DNA from: Capsicum annuum
Taxonomy: Eukaryota; Streptophyta; Magnoliopsida; Solanales; Solanaceae
Length of the DNA: 64,000 nucleotides
Direction: 5' to 3'
Assembly: GCF_002878395.1 (NCBI RefSeq)
Contig: NC_061120.1
Span: forward strand, 119,786,585-119,850,584
The position numbers and the translations under genes are program-made. Shown piece after piece: positions 47,293-59,440 of this stretch (position 1 is its first letter; every line of letters starts with the position of its first letter). A model generated the notes under the pieces. That model saw only the letters and a program-made list of their open reading frames with translations. It did not search any database and was not told the DNA's origin.

Positions 47293-48737
47293 TGATCTCA
47301 GGTGGATTTATACACCTCAGCATTGTTTTTGGGCTTAATTAGTCTTGTTTGGAGGATTTCTCTTATGCTTATTGAGTTAATTCAGGTATAAATAAGAATT
47401 TAAAAGTTATGTTATTTAAATATAGTGTTTAAGGTGTGTTCATAATGTGTTTGGAGTCAAAACACTATGTTAATAATGAACGGATAAAAATAGTACTCTT
47501 AGCTTGAGGTATGTAAGCTATGTCTTTTACTAGTTCATTGTCTTGAATTGTATGTGGTTTTGAGATCTAATTTTTGTGTATGATATTATAGGATTCTTGG
47601 TGTGTTTTTTATTAATACATACGGATGTGATACAAGATGTAAATAAATAGATAACAACATCAAAATGCTTGGATTTGAATGAATAAAGCATGGGACAAAG
47701 CTTGTGTGAATTGCAATACTTTAGACACATTGTCATGATATGTTGCCTACGTGCTGGGTTAAAGCCTTTTCATGCCCCTGGAATAGTATTAGAAATGTCT
47801 ATTCCAGTGTGCTTCTATGACTAGGTCATGCCATGTGCATAGATGGCACGATAAGGCTTGGCATGGTCCTATATTAAAAATAACAGCTTGTGTCATCCTA
47901 TATTTAGAACACTGAAAAACTTGTTTAAACATATTTGAAGACCTTGGGACGTAAAGTGAGGATGGTAAAAGCATAAATTAGGATTTTCATTCATTAATTT
48001 GGTTTGTTTATGGATTTTAACATGTATTCATTCATTTTGATTATGGTGATGTCCATGATCAGCTAAACACCATTTTTCGGGGTTAAGGCCAAGAACATTT
48101 GTATTATTATTAAGAATTGACTTAGTTTGGGTTGTTTATCAATATTTTTAGTTTATTTATCCTTTTTATCACTATTTTAACAATTTTTGACCCTTAGAAT
48201 ACACGCATAATCATTGTGTGAAATTGGGAGAAGGAACAAGAGGATAGAACGTGGGATAGATAGAATAAGATTGTAATCTTCTAATTGAATGGACGTATAA
48301 TTTAAATTTAGGATAGGAATTTACCTATGTTCCCTATTTTTTTAAAGTACAAGATAAAATATGAATATATTTAACTTAGTTCTCGCATCTCTGCTCAACG
48401 ATGTAGTTGTGGGGCTAAGTTAGATAACTGATTATAGGTTCAAAGACCATAGTCTTAGTATCAACCCTGTGAACCAGCAACCAAGATAATCAACCTAACT
48501 AACAAATTTTATAGCCTAGTATAATTGTTCGCAGTGCCTTAGTCCTAGGTTTCTCCCCATTGATTGTTAAAACCTGTACTTTATCACATTGTTTATTTAA
48601 TTATTAGTCTCAACTGATAATTGCTTTATGGTTACATTGGTAGTTAGTTAATCTTAATCATTAAACTAGAACTAGATAGTTTCCTTACACTACTCTGTAT
48701 AGGACTACGTACACTTGCATGTGCGCTTGGGCCCAAT
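47293..48737 (+). repeat. left LTR of 47293-58018
   Basis: TGATCTCAGG to GGGCCCAA. Collinear with 56536-58018 ('gtcaaaacactatgtta', 'gtacacttgcatgtgcgcttggg'). Holds 'gccatgtgcatagatggcac' and 'ggcttggcatgg' phrases (47825-47875). Confidence 0.9.
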
Positions 48738-48744
48738 GGGTTTT

Positions 48745-48761
48745 TTGCGTCGTTGCTAGGA
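48745..48761 (+). other. primer binding site, tRNA-Asp type
   Basis: TTGCGTCGTTGCTAGGA, closer to the expected Athila/Tat tRNA-Asp site than the copy at 21224. Confidence 0.75.
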
Positions 48762-48969
48762 ACTTGTAATTTTGCAACTTCATTAGTTTTAGTTTTTAAT
48801 TTTCAATTTCTTTTGTGCTAATCACTTGATCTTTTCTTCTGAATTGTAGGAATAACCGATGAATGGTGATTCTGCCATTCATTTGCACTCAATATTTGTG
48901 CACATTACCTTTTTTTGAATGATTAAATGAGATAAATTTGTGGTTAGATGCACTAATATCTACTCTTTG

Positions 48970-50325
48970 CAGGCATAAAGTTGAGGAGATCCAAAGATGT
49001 GGATTGGAACGTCAAATGATCAAAAGGGAGAAAGAAAAGTACAGTTGAAGACTTGGAGCAAAAGAGCCTCAGGTACCGCGGTCACAGTCAACTCGACCAC
49101 AATTGCGGTGGTCAAGCAAAAGTCTTCCAACCGTGGTCGTGTGTCCACAGTCGCAACCAGACATGCACAATCACGGCCTAGTGGAGGAAATCATCCCAAG
49201 GTAAAATCATTAATTATATGTGTTGATCCCAAATTGAACCAAATGACTCAAACACTATAATGTATCAAAATTCCTTCTTCCTAAATTTTTTATAGGTTTT
49301 AGCTCTAGACTTTATGGCCTCTATTTTTGGAGAAGAAAATACTATATAAATTTTAGGTGAAGAGTACATTGGAGAATTTCTAAGTGGAAGATTTGCTCAC
49401 TTCTATTATTGATATTGTTGGAGATCCAAGATTGAAGGAACACTTGCTTAATTCTTCAACAATTCATTTCAATTGAGATTTTGGGTATATCTATGCTTAC
49501 TTATCTTATGTATAGCTAAATCTCTCTCTTGTTATTATTCGCATCCACTTGGTAGTTTATGTTATAGGTTTTATCATTGATATGCTATTTTGGTATGGAT
49601 TTGATGTGTTAAAGCCCCAAATACCCACATGGGTTTGATGAGTGAAAGCTCTGAGGTCTAGAATGTTCAAGGCCATCTACGAAAGAAGGGTTTTGGATGA
49701 AGTGTAGGAATCCACATCATCCTCAAAAGAGGGATGTAAAGACCAAAGTAATGATAGACAATTATGTGTGTAGTTTACTAAATTTTCACTATCTTACACA
49801 TAAGGGTGAATGTGAGTTTGACTATGCCATGGGTATAATCCTAGAAATAGGGATTCCTAGATTGAGGTTTTGGTTACCAATTATTGAACACACCTATTAG
49901 GTATCAAAAGAATCAATGGGTGAAATTTTGGTGTTTTGTTGAAAGACTAGCATCAAAATCTGTAACCTAGCCTATCTATATTTGATTACTAAATTAATGT
50001 TGATTACTAACTCCCACATGTCACTCCCTTAGTAATGCATAATCTCAAGATCCATGCATAATTGTTAAAACTCTAATTATTCGTAGCCCCTAATTTATAC
50101 TAGAAAAATTCTTAAAGAAACATTAGTGTAGGAACCTATCCCCCATTTTATCATTTTGTACTGTTTGTTTGAATTTAACTTGTATCTATCATTTAAAATT
50201 AAGTTTATCACCGCTCATATTATTCCTCGTGGATTCAACCCCGACTCTAAATTTGGGTAAATATATTGACGACGAATGCCTTGCACTTAAATTGACGGGT
50301 AAGTTGAGCGTTATTAATAGGTTAA
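48970..50325 (+). repeat. probable nested LTR (Tat/Athila-like), boundaries unsure
   Basis: In the sister element the PBS-to-gag distance is about 240 bp; here it is about 1.7 kb. The extra DNA contains iterated 'accgcggtc' and 'ccgtggtcg' phrases (49075-49170), a TATA-like CTATATAAATT at 49342 and an LTR-end-like 'gagcgttattaa' near 50310. The 87-residue open frame at 48997-49260 lies in the GC-rich block and matches no protein I know. Flanking sequences 'ttgcaggcata' (48970) and 'gctagaaagggatagggag' (50337) match adjacent leader sequence in the sister element. Confidence 0.55.
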
Positions 50326-50650
50326 GCAGACTAGTAAGCTAGAAAGGGATAGGGAGTTTGTTGAACCAGATCCCGAGCCTGAGCAATACTTTCACTTATA
50401 GAGAAGAGGAGAAGTACTTATCTACCAGATCTTGAAAATTCATGAGGAATAAAATATTCTTGCTTCTATGGCTAAGGATCCACCATCTCGCAAGACAGTT
50501 CGTCAAGTGGCAATCCCATTTCTGATTAATGTGACCTATACTATTGACAGACTGACTACTAGAGGTAGATTTAAACTGAAGAAGAACATGGTGAAACTTT
50601 TGCATAGTAGTGGTCAATTAACCAGGCTTTCATGTGAAGATCCATAGTTT

Positions 50651-50655
50651 CATTT
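50651..50655. other. target site duplication CATTT (left)
   Basis: Precedes the solo LTR; the partner TATTT is at 52644-52648, one transition different. Confidence 0.8.
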
Positions 50656-52643
50656 TGTAATGACCCGAGACTACTCCCTACTCATCATACGGATCTTAGG
50701 ACCACAAGTGATCCCAAGCTAACCCTTATATTGGCATAACTCATGAGCAACTAAATAAAATACATAAGTTTGAAAGAATAATGGAAAAGATAAATCTTTT
50801 CTAAATTTGATTAATGCAAAGGTATATTAAAATGATACAACTCTGATTATAAAAAACAAAACTGGAAGAAACTACATCAACTCTATTGACTGTCTGTGAA
50901 GCCTCTACTAATATTGACTATAGGTAGTTGGGACGCGACTCCAAACACTACTAATCAATACATATGAATAAGGAAGTAAAGTATATAAAATAACATGTAT
51001 CTGAAGTCCCCGAAATAGGAGGACTCGTCATCTGCTGCTTAAATCTGCAAGTGTATAATTATTATGTGCATGCTACAACTGGTACCTACATTATTAAAAA
51101 ATGTAGCTCAGAGACATATATGTGGATTTGTACTTTTGGAATATACTGAGCATATGGTGGTGAAAGCATAAGTAAAACAATAATGCACTATTCATGTAAA
51201 CCGTCAAAAACTACATGTTAAGTGTAAGTGACTCACCTTGTCTTGAGTAATTAAAACTGTAAAATCATAAATCATGACAAGTAAAGCGTAAAGGTAATTC
51301 AGTGAGCCAACACACTTAGTTCTAAGAAGTTATAGTCTTATTTTATTTTCAAATCATGCTGGCTAAGTATAAAAAAAGACTCACCTTGATCATATGAAAA
51401 TGTGGATTCCTTGTCTTAGCTTAGGATCAAAAGATCAAGTTTCTTTCTCTTCATAATCTTATAGAGTTATCAATACTTCAATCTTAAGGCTTCAAAACCC
51501 ATTCTTTAAACTCATGAAAATTCATAGCAAGATTTCATAGTTAATACACTTGTTGAATTACTTCAACAATACCAAGGTAGTGAAATCAAAATCACAATAT
51601 CATGCTTAAAACTCAATTGGAAATCTATAAAATCATCTCACGCGAATAAAGATGTGAATATAGATATACAATTCAACATCTAAATCACTTGTAATGTTAT
51701 AATCCTCAAATAATGATAATTGGGTATGAACCCTAAATTGAAACTCATGTAAATTCATATTCAAAATTAATTTTGGGCACAAGGATGAAAGGGTATCCTT
51801 GATCATAAACTCCACATACCTTATTAGGTTTTATTAGATGTAGAGAACTTGATTTGGAAACCTTGGGAATGTTCTTGAAAGCTTTTCTTGGAATTCGTAA
51901 AGTTCAAAACTCTAATTTTTGTTTATCTTGAAGATATTGTACTAGAGTTTTGAATTTCTTGGAAGTAGGAACCTTAATTTTTTGATTGTCTTAAAGAAAA
52001 TTGGATGAATTTAGTGGTGTTATTAAGGGGGATAGGGTTTTTATTGATAGAAAAAGATAAATAAGAATGTGAATAATGCTTTTAGGGCTGAAATTAAGTG
52101 TTATGGCGGATTTGGGTGAAGGGAAGTGACCAAAGTGCGCCTAGACCCTTTAGGAACTGAAATAGAGTGTGAAACGATTTAGTATTGCACTGTCCATTAC
52201 GTCACATCGCTAATCATGTCACGTCGCTAATCATTTTAACAACCGATGCATCACTTCCCAATTGCGTCGGCTTACTGCCTCACTCAAAAATTGCCATAAC
52301 TTTTCGCTCGGGTCTCAAATTAAGGCAAAATTGGTATCTTTGGAAAGCTAATTCAATTCTCTATAATTTGGTGAGTCTCGAGATAAAAAATTCTATGTAT
52401 ATAAAAATTTAGACACATTCAAATTAGACCCTTGTATAATTGAATGCCAAACTTTAGACGAATCAAGGGCTCTTAACTCAACTTTGTTATATGTGTTTCT
52501 TATGAACATTCTCACCTCAAAATCACTTCAAATGCCAGGATAATGATAATGAAACTCATATTAACATAGAAATCATTTGGATTAGAGCTTACACATGCAG
52601 GAATGACGACTAGAATTCTAGCATGAAAATGGGAGGTTTTACA
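50656..52643 (-). repeat. solo LTR of a chromovirus inside gag
   Basis: 1988 bp, with plus-strand ends TGTAATGACCC and GGTTTTACA, flanked by CATTT/TATTT. Minus orientation: near 52300 the reverse complement reads 'ggctttccaaagataccaatttt...gcgaaaagttatggc', as in the 28167 LTRs ('ggctttccaatgataccaatttt...agaagttatggc'). Phrases 'cgtcacatcgctaatcatgtcacgtcgctaatc' (52200-52235) form its iterated block. No internal domain remains, so it arose by LTR-LTR recombination. Confidence 0.9.
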
Positions 52644-54703
52644 TATTTGAAGGTTTTCTTGGAAATTATTGGCGCATTCATCCCAACAAGAGTGTCTACT
52701 AATTAGTTTAGACAGACTCTCATCCCTTTCTTACCTTTGGGGAAGCAAAGAAGTGGTTAAACACATAGCCCATAAGTTTGATTATAACATGGGATGATCT
52801 ATCCCGAAAGTTCCTCATTTGTTTCTTTCCATCTAGCAAGAAAACTAGATTAAGCAGTAATATTTTGAGCTTCAAGTATATGTTGAAATATAACATGTAC
52901 CATTCTTGGGAGAGATTCAAGTATATTCTTTGGGACTTTTCACGTCATCAGCAGTCTGATAATATATTAGCTCATACCATTGTTAAAGCTGTTGACCATA
53001 ACATGAAAGTTTTTCTAGATTTAGCTGTAGGTGGTCAGGATCTAGAGAAAACATATGATTTGATGTATACTTTATTAAATCACATAGCTCAAGGGAATCC
53101 TGACTGGCATAGTGTCATGTTCAAAAGCTCAATGAAAAAGGCTACGAGCATGATTGAAGTTTATAGTATCACTGCCTTAGCTACTTAATTGTTGGCCATA
53201 GAGAATCAAATGATGACCTAATTCAACAAATTTTGGGTGAATCAAACTTTGGCTCTAGTGAATGAAGTTCAGTACACCCTAAGTTGGCATGAGATTTATG
53301 GAAATAATGGCCACTCCACAGACATGTGTAGTGCAAATCCTGAATCAATAAATTTGGTGGGCAAGGAACATTATCCAATTTATGTCAATACCGATAGCAA
53401 AAAGTGGTAGACTCAACACAATTATACACGGGGCGATAATTAGAATTACCAGTTCCAGTAGCAGCATAATACAGAGGCCAGTAATATTGAGGAGACTTTA
53501 AATAAAATCTTGGCCAAACAAGAAGAAATGGTTTTTTAAATAAAAAAAATCAATAAGTATCTCAGCAGTAGTTAGAGAAATAGTTAGGGAAACTAGCCTA
53601 GGCATAAGTACCAAGACTCAAGGGGGTTTTCTAAGTGATAAAAAAAATCTAAATAATGTTATCGCAATCACTTTTAGGAGTGGTAAATATCTTAATGGCA
53701 GACCCCCCAAAAAATATAAGAAGATAGATACAGAGTTAGTTCCACAACAGGTTGAAGGCAATGATTCTGATAAATCGAGAAAGTCTGATTACCCGAATGT
53801 GAAAGATCCAGAGAAAGTGAATGAAAGACCATAACCACCATTCCTAAAAATGCTAAAAAGGTCAAAAAATATGATTGTTTCAAAAATTTCTTTGATATGT
53901 TTAGAGAACTTCATATTATTTGTCCTCTTTTAGATATTTTGTAGGGAATGCCCATGTACACTAAGTACCCAAATTAAGTGGTGACTAATAAGATCAAACT
54001 GTAGGAAATTGAAATTATGGCACTAACTAAAGAATGTAGCTCTGTGATAATGAATAAGATGCCTAAGAAGTTTACGGACCCAGGGAGTTTTATCCTCTCT
54101 ATAAAGATTAGTGACAATAGTGTGGTTTGCCTTGACTGATTAGGGGTGAGTGCCAATGTTATGCCTCTATCAGTATTTAATACTCTTTGTTTGGGTAAGC
54201 TGCGACCATGCTCTGTAATTCTCCAAATGGAAAAAATAGAAGACGTGCTTGTAAAGGTTAATAACTTTTTAATTCCTATTGAGTTTCATTTTATGGATTT
54301 TAAGGCAGATAACTGGGTGACGATTATTCTAGGACATCTATTCTTAGTAACAAGAGAAGCATTAATATATGTGAGAGAGGGAACTTTGACAATGAAATTG
54401 GTGGATGATGAGGTGGTCTTCAAAGTGTATAAGACACTCAATCTACCTTCCCACCATAGATATTTATGTATGATTAAAGTAATAGAAGTGGATGATTATA
54501 GGGTGGATTATAAACCACTAATAAGCTTATTAAAAAATCTTCTTGAGTTACCCAAGCCATCACTTATCTCTGAAGTGATGATGATTGATGAGCCTAAAAA
54601 AACTAGAGTTGAGAAAGATATTGACCTTAAGAGTTCTCACATAAGAAGTGAGAAACTAATAAGAAGATGGCCTACAAGTAGGAGAAAGAGGATAAAGTAA
54701 TTT

Positions 54704-56535
54704 GGCTGAGTAGTAATGTGTGTAGTACCGCGACACTAAATCAGCCATTGCTTGGGATGCCACCTAAGTTAAGTTAGGTTTTGTTTTTTATATTTTTAGT
54801 TTTAATTTATGTAAAAAAAATTTGTTAATATAAAGGTTAATAAGAAGTCTAAGTACCAGAATCTTGAGCTAAGAAGAATGGGAAAGACTAAGTGTGGGGT
54901 CCTCGGACCCTCTTTATGATAAAAGATACTTCTATCTAGGCCTAGAGGCCTTAGGGAGTATTTTTATCTCTAACTTTATATTTTCTTTGGGTACAAATTA
55001 AGTTTAAAGTGTGGGGTGGGGAAATTTCCATGGTTTCGGGTGAAGTGATATTGTAGGGTCAAAATTTTTTATTGTTTCTTAGTTTGGTTTTGGTTACATT
55101 TGAAAAATTAAAAAAATTACAAAAGGATTTTCTTTTATGTTTTTAGCTTATTTGGGTTAGTTTAGTCGGTGCACATTTCACTCACCCCGTGGTTGTTCTT
55201 TTTGGTTCTTTTCCAGGGGAAACACTTTGAACCTAGTATTTTTTTCTTTTTTAGGAGTAATTTTAAATTTTTTGTGTTAGGATAAGTAGGATGTTCTTAT
55301 GGGTGCTATGTGTGTATAATGCATGTGGGTTTGATTGTGACGCATGTTGTTTGTGTGATTACTACTTTTGAGACTTGTAGGCTCTAGTTTATGACTTTTG
55401 TATGATAATGGATTAAGGTTGAATTCATGTGATTACTTGGTTTAGAGTCTATGATGATCCTACTTGAGTTGAGCATGTGCCAAATGTGATGTGAGGTTGT
55501 GTATTCCTTGTTCCATATGATGTTAAGAACTTGCCTGGTATGTGCATAAAACAAAATAAATAGTATGGGTTTAGGAGATGATATATATAATTCTTTGATA
55601 TCCTTGTTTTATACTCTATTGAACCTAAACCTGTGCATATTACTAGTTAGCCCCGTTGAGCCTTTAACATGTATTTATTTGGTAACCTCATATGTATCTT
55701 GTTTTCTATGTTTGATTAGCCTTAATTTTATCCAACGATCCTAAGCACTTTAGTTAAAAATTAAAGAGGTAAAGGAGTAAGAAAAATAAGGAGGAAAAGG
55801 GTGAAAATGAGGCCCAATATATTAGCTATTGGTGTTGAAATAGTGATAAGTTATGAGGGGGAGTTGGTAATGAAAAGAAAGAAAAATATGCTTAAATTTA
55901 ATCTTGTGTGATCGAAAATACTCCCTTCTATAGTATTTGTGAGTCAACTTAATGAGATAGGTTAAAAATAAGAGAACTGCGTAGATGAATGTGGTGGAAA
56001 TTGGTTGTTAATGGAGAGATCTTAATTTTCATGTTATGTATTAAAGCACTTAAGGAGATAGTCACTATTACTGACCAAAATAGTTTCTACCCATCCCTTA
56101 GCCTACATTACAATCCTCAAAGACCTATTTGATCCAAAGCCTTAAAATTTTAATATTAGTAAAGTACTACACTAAGGGCAATCCTACGGTTCATCTTGTG
56201 TAACTTGTGAATTCTTTGAGAGAGTGAGCATAATTTTTTTATTGGGGTACATGTTCAATGATTGTTTTATGATTTGTGTGATTACTTTAATTGAGTAATA
56301 AGAATGAGTTTTCTAACTTGATGAGTCAATTCTTGAGGCTAGGATGTTTTGAAGTTGTATTCTCGAGCCTTCAATTATGTATAACAAGATAGAGTGTAAA
56401 ACTTGCATTCTGTGCAGTCATTATAGTACTGGATTAATTCTATGGATTATTGTAGAATTGTGGAGTCTTCTCTGATTATGATGCTTAGAGTAAAGAGTTG
56501 TTTGAGAATTAAAAAGTTTTTTAAGTTTGGGGTGG
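54704..56535 (+). other. 3' non-coding part of 47293-58018, no pol
   Basis: No pol motif found. Collinear with 23691-25605. Ends in TTTAAGTTTGGGGTGG (56520-56535), a good polypurine tract directly before the right LTR. Confidence 0.8.
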
Positions 56536-58018
56536 TGATCTAAGGTTGATTTATGCACCTTAGTGTTGTTATCCGTGCTTAATTAGTCTTGTTTTAAGGA
56601 TTTCCCTGGTTCTTAATGAGTTAATTATTTTATATATAAGCATATAAGTGTTATTTTATGAACATTTAGTTTTTAAGGTGTGTTAATTATGATTTTGAAG
56701 TCAAAACACTAGGTTAAGAATGAAATGATAAAACTAGTACTCTTAGCTTGAGTTATGTCCTTTACTAGTTCATCGTCTAAAAGTGTATATGGTTTTGAGC
56801 TCTAAATTATAGTGTTTGATATCTTAGGATGCTTGGTGGGTTGTTCAATAGTATTTATGGATGTTATAAAATCTATAAATGAAGAGAAAACAATATCACA
56901 AAGCTTGGATTTGAAGGAAAAATGCATGGGACAAGGCTTGTGAGAATTGGGGCATTTTTATACATCAGCATGCCATGATGCCTAGCTACCTCATTAAGGA
57001 CATGGAATGCCATTCGAAACATACCATGAGTGTAAATTCCCATTTTAATTAGTGATTAGTCCATTCCACGATTCCTTGAAGGCGCAATAATGTTGTGTCA
57101 CGGTCCTATGTTAAAAACAGTTGTTTGTGTACTCCTATAAATAGAACACTTAAAAACTAATGTAAACACATTGGACGAACTTGGGACTTGAAGAAAGGAT
57201 GGAGAACACTAAAATTAGGGTTTTTATTCCGCTACATTTGTTTATTTATAGATTCTAACATTTATTAATTCAATGTGATCACGGTTATGTCCATGATTGG
57301 CTAAACACCCATTTTCAGGGTTAAGGCCAATAACATCCGTATTATTGTTATGAAATGATTTGGTTTTAGTTGTTTATAAATATTGGTTTTTTAATTGTCT
57401 TTGTTATCACTATTTTATGCATTCTCAACCCGTATAATACATTCATCATCATTTTATTAACCCGGGAGAAGAACAAGAGTATAAAACGTGGGATAGATAG
57501 AATAGGATTGTAATCTTCTAATTGAATGGAGCTATAATTTTTTTACATTTGGGATAGAAATATACCTCTATGCCTTATTTGGTTCAAGTACATGATGAAA
57601 TATGAACGTATTTAACTTAGTTCATGCATCCCCGTTGAATGATGTAGTTGTGGGGCTAAGTTAGATAATTAATTGTAGGTTCGAAAGACCATAGTCTTAG
57701 TATCAACCCCTTAACAAACAACCATGAGAATCAACCTAACTAATGATTTTTATAGCCTAGTATGATGGTTCGTAGTGCCTTAGCCCCGGGTCTTTCCCCA
57801 TTGATTGTTCAAGTCTTTACTTTATTTCATTGTTAGTTCATTGTTAGTTTCAACTTATAATTGTTGTTTGGTTACATTGGAACTTAGTTAATCTTAATCG
57901 TTGAACTAGAACTGAATAGTTTCCTAACACTAGTCCCTATGGGATACTTGGATTTTCTTTATGGACACTATATTACTTAGGTAGATTATGTACACTTGCG
58001 TTTGTGTTGGGCGCAACA
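56536..58018 (+). repeat. right LTR of 47293-58018
   Basis: TGATCTAAGG to GGGCGCAACA. Carries the clearest LTR TATA box (CTATAAATAG, 57134) downstream of the 'ggcatggaatgcc'/'tgtcacgg' block. The 83-residue open frame at 57988-58239 spans the LTR end and pol copy B and is not a gene. Confidence 0.9.
57134..57143 (+). promoter_or_regulatory. LTR TATA box
   Basis: CTATAAATAG, identical to 20323-20332 in the sister element; the equivalent in the left LTR (47886) is mutated to CTATATTTAG. Confidence 0.7.
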
Positions 58019-59440
58019 GCCTCAATATTCGTCCCGTCTACAATAATTCAATCCATAGCCACCACATGCCCAAGAAATATCACCGACTAAAGCCAAAACT
58101 CACACTTAGAGAAATTGGCATAAAGCAAAAGAGCTCTCAATGTTTGAGCACAATCCTCAAATGTTTCCCATGCTCCTCTCTGCTCCTCGAATACACTAGG
58201 ATGTCATTGATGATGATAATCATGAAGGAAACCAAATAAGGTCTAAACACTCGGTTCATCAACTCCATAAATTCCATTGGGGAATTAGTCAACCCATAGA
58301 CATCAGTAGGAACTCATAATGACCATAAAGGGTCCTAAAGGATATCTTCGGGAGATCCTCAACTCAAATCCTCAACTAATGGAAATCGGACCTCAAGTCA
58401 ATCATAGAGAACATCATTGCTCCAAAAAGTAGGTCAAATAATTCATCATTGCAAGGCATAGGATAATGGTTCTTCACTGTGACCTTATTAAGCTACCTAT
58501 AATCAATACACATACGAATGGAGTCATCCTTATTCTTGATAAACAACAAAGGAGCTCCCAAGTGAGACACACTCGGTCTAATAAAACTCTTATAATAAAG
58601 ATCATGTAGCTGAATATTTGGCTCTATATGATCTATAGGAGCTATATGATAAGGTTCCACAGAAATATGTCAAGTGCCTGGATCAAGATCAATAACAAAC
58701 ACAATATAATAGGTAGGAAAAATACCAGGTATATTCACTGGGAAAACATCAGGAAACACCTGATTTACATAATCAAAGTAAAGCGACGGGCTCTCTACAC
58801 TAACAACATGAATATAATCAAGATAAGTCTCACAATCCTTCAACATAAGACTCCTCAATAAAAATAAGAAATAATCCCCATGAGCTCGTGGACAACAGCA
58901 CCCTACCACACAACTAGGGGTATGCTGGGCAAGGCTAAGGTATTCCTCGTGGCAAAATATTCCATGACCACATGATAGTGGGATAATCAGTCCATGTCCA
59001 CAATTACATCAAAATCCACTGTGTATTATATAATAACATTATTTTGAGTATTAATATCCCTAACAATCACAACACATGATTGAAAAATTGATCTTTTACT
59101 AAATAATCGCCCACAGGAGCAGATATACTTAATGACATATATAATATCCCAAGATAAATCTAACTGCAGGGCATAATAACCAGGCACAAAAAAGTGGATA
59201 CTGGATCAAATAAAGAAAAGGTCAACCGTCGGCAAACCAAGATTGTACCTGTGATAGCAACATCCGAAGACTTAGCCTTGGGTCTAGTAGGTCCTATGTC
59301 CAACTGATCACGCCCACCACCTAGCTGGGCTTCAGATCGATCTCCTGTCCTACCTACCTTCGAGACTCCAAGATCACCCGAGGTACCCCTACGACCATGC
59401 ACACCACCTCTAGATTTGGGATGAACTGCCAGAATAGGTT
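58019..59440 (-). pseudogene. pol copy B, part 1: protease and RT
   Basis: Resumes the element interrupted at 47292. Protease is near 59235-59160: TGTILV...LFDPVST, with the active-site Gly replaced by Val. A linker LKDCETYLDYIHVV lies near 58850-58805 and VFPDVFPVNIPGIFPT near 58760-58710, the conserved stretch before RT in plant chromoviruses. RT continues to 58019 with frame changes. The open 80-residue frame at 59402-59160 contains an Arg/Gly-rich gag tail leading into protease. Confidence 0.8.

Larger units (their letters stand above)
50468..54703 (+). pseudogene. Athila-like gag-protease, interrupted by a solo LTR
   Basis: Start at 50468: MAKDPPSRKTVRQVAIPFLI, then LLHSSGQLTRLSCEDP up to 50645, cut at 50655 by a solo LTR and resuming at 52644 (FLEIIGAFIPT). 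The capsid core stays open for 136 residues at 52778-53188: WDDLSRKFLICFFPSSKKTRL, YHSWERFKYIL, GGQDLEKTYDLMYTLLNHIAQGNPDW. Then come ITFRSGKYL near 53670, FFDMFRELHI near 53890, and DPGSFILSI near 54078-54105. The protease-like domain is open at 54146-54700 (NVMPLSVF, EDVLVKVNNFLIP, IILGHLFL, ALIYVREGTLTMKLVDDEVVFKVYK), but its D-L-G-A-S-like active site just upstream (54130-54150) is split by a frame disruption and stop. Confidence 0.85.
47293..58018 (+). mobile_element. gag-protease-only Athila-like LTR element, second copy
   Basis: Plus-strand insertion into RT of pol copy B: LTR (47293-48737), tRNA-Asp-type PBS, leader with a probable nested LTR (about 48970-50325), gag start (50468), solo LTR inside gag (50656-52643), rest of gag and protease (to 54703), non-coding 3' part, PPT and right LTR (56536-58018). 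As in 19835-26960, RT, RNase H and integrase are absent and the 3' non-coding part is collinear. Without the two nested pieces the element is about 7.4 kb, close to the 7.1 kb of the other copy. Confidence 0.87.

Noticed and set aside
49001..49260. 87-residue basic open frame that could be a small host gene
   Set aside because: Falls in an iterated 'ccgcggtc' LTR block; no splice signals or neighbours supporting a gene.
50396..50617. Minus-strand 73-residue open frame
   Set aside because: Antisense to the recognisable gag start at 50468.
53692..53883. Minus-strand 63-residue open frame with hydrophobic stretch
   Set aside because: Antisense to gag-protease of the plus-strand element; composition explains it.
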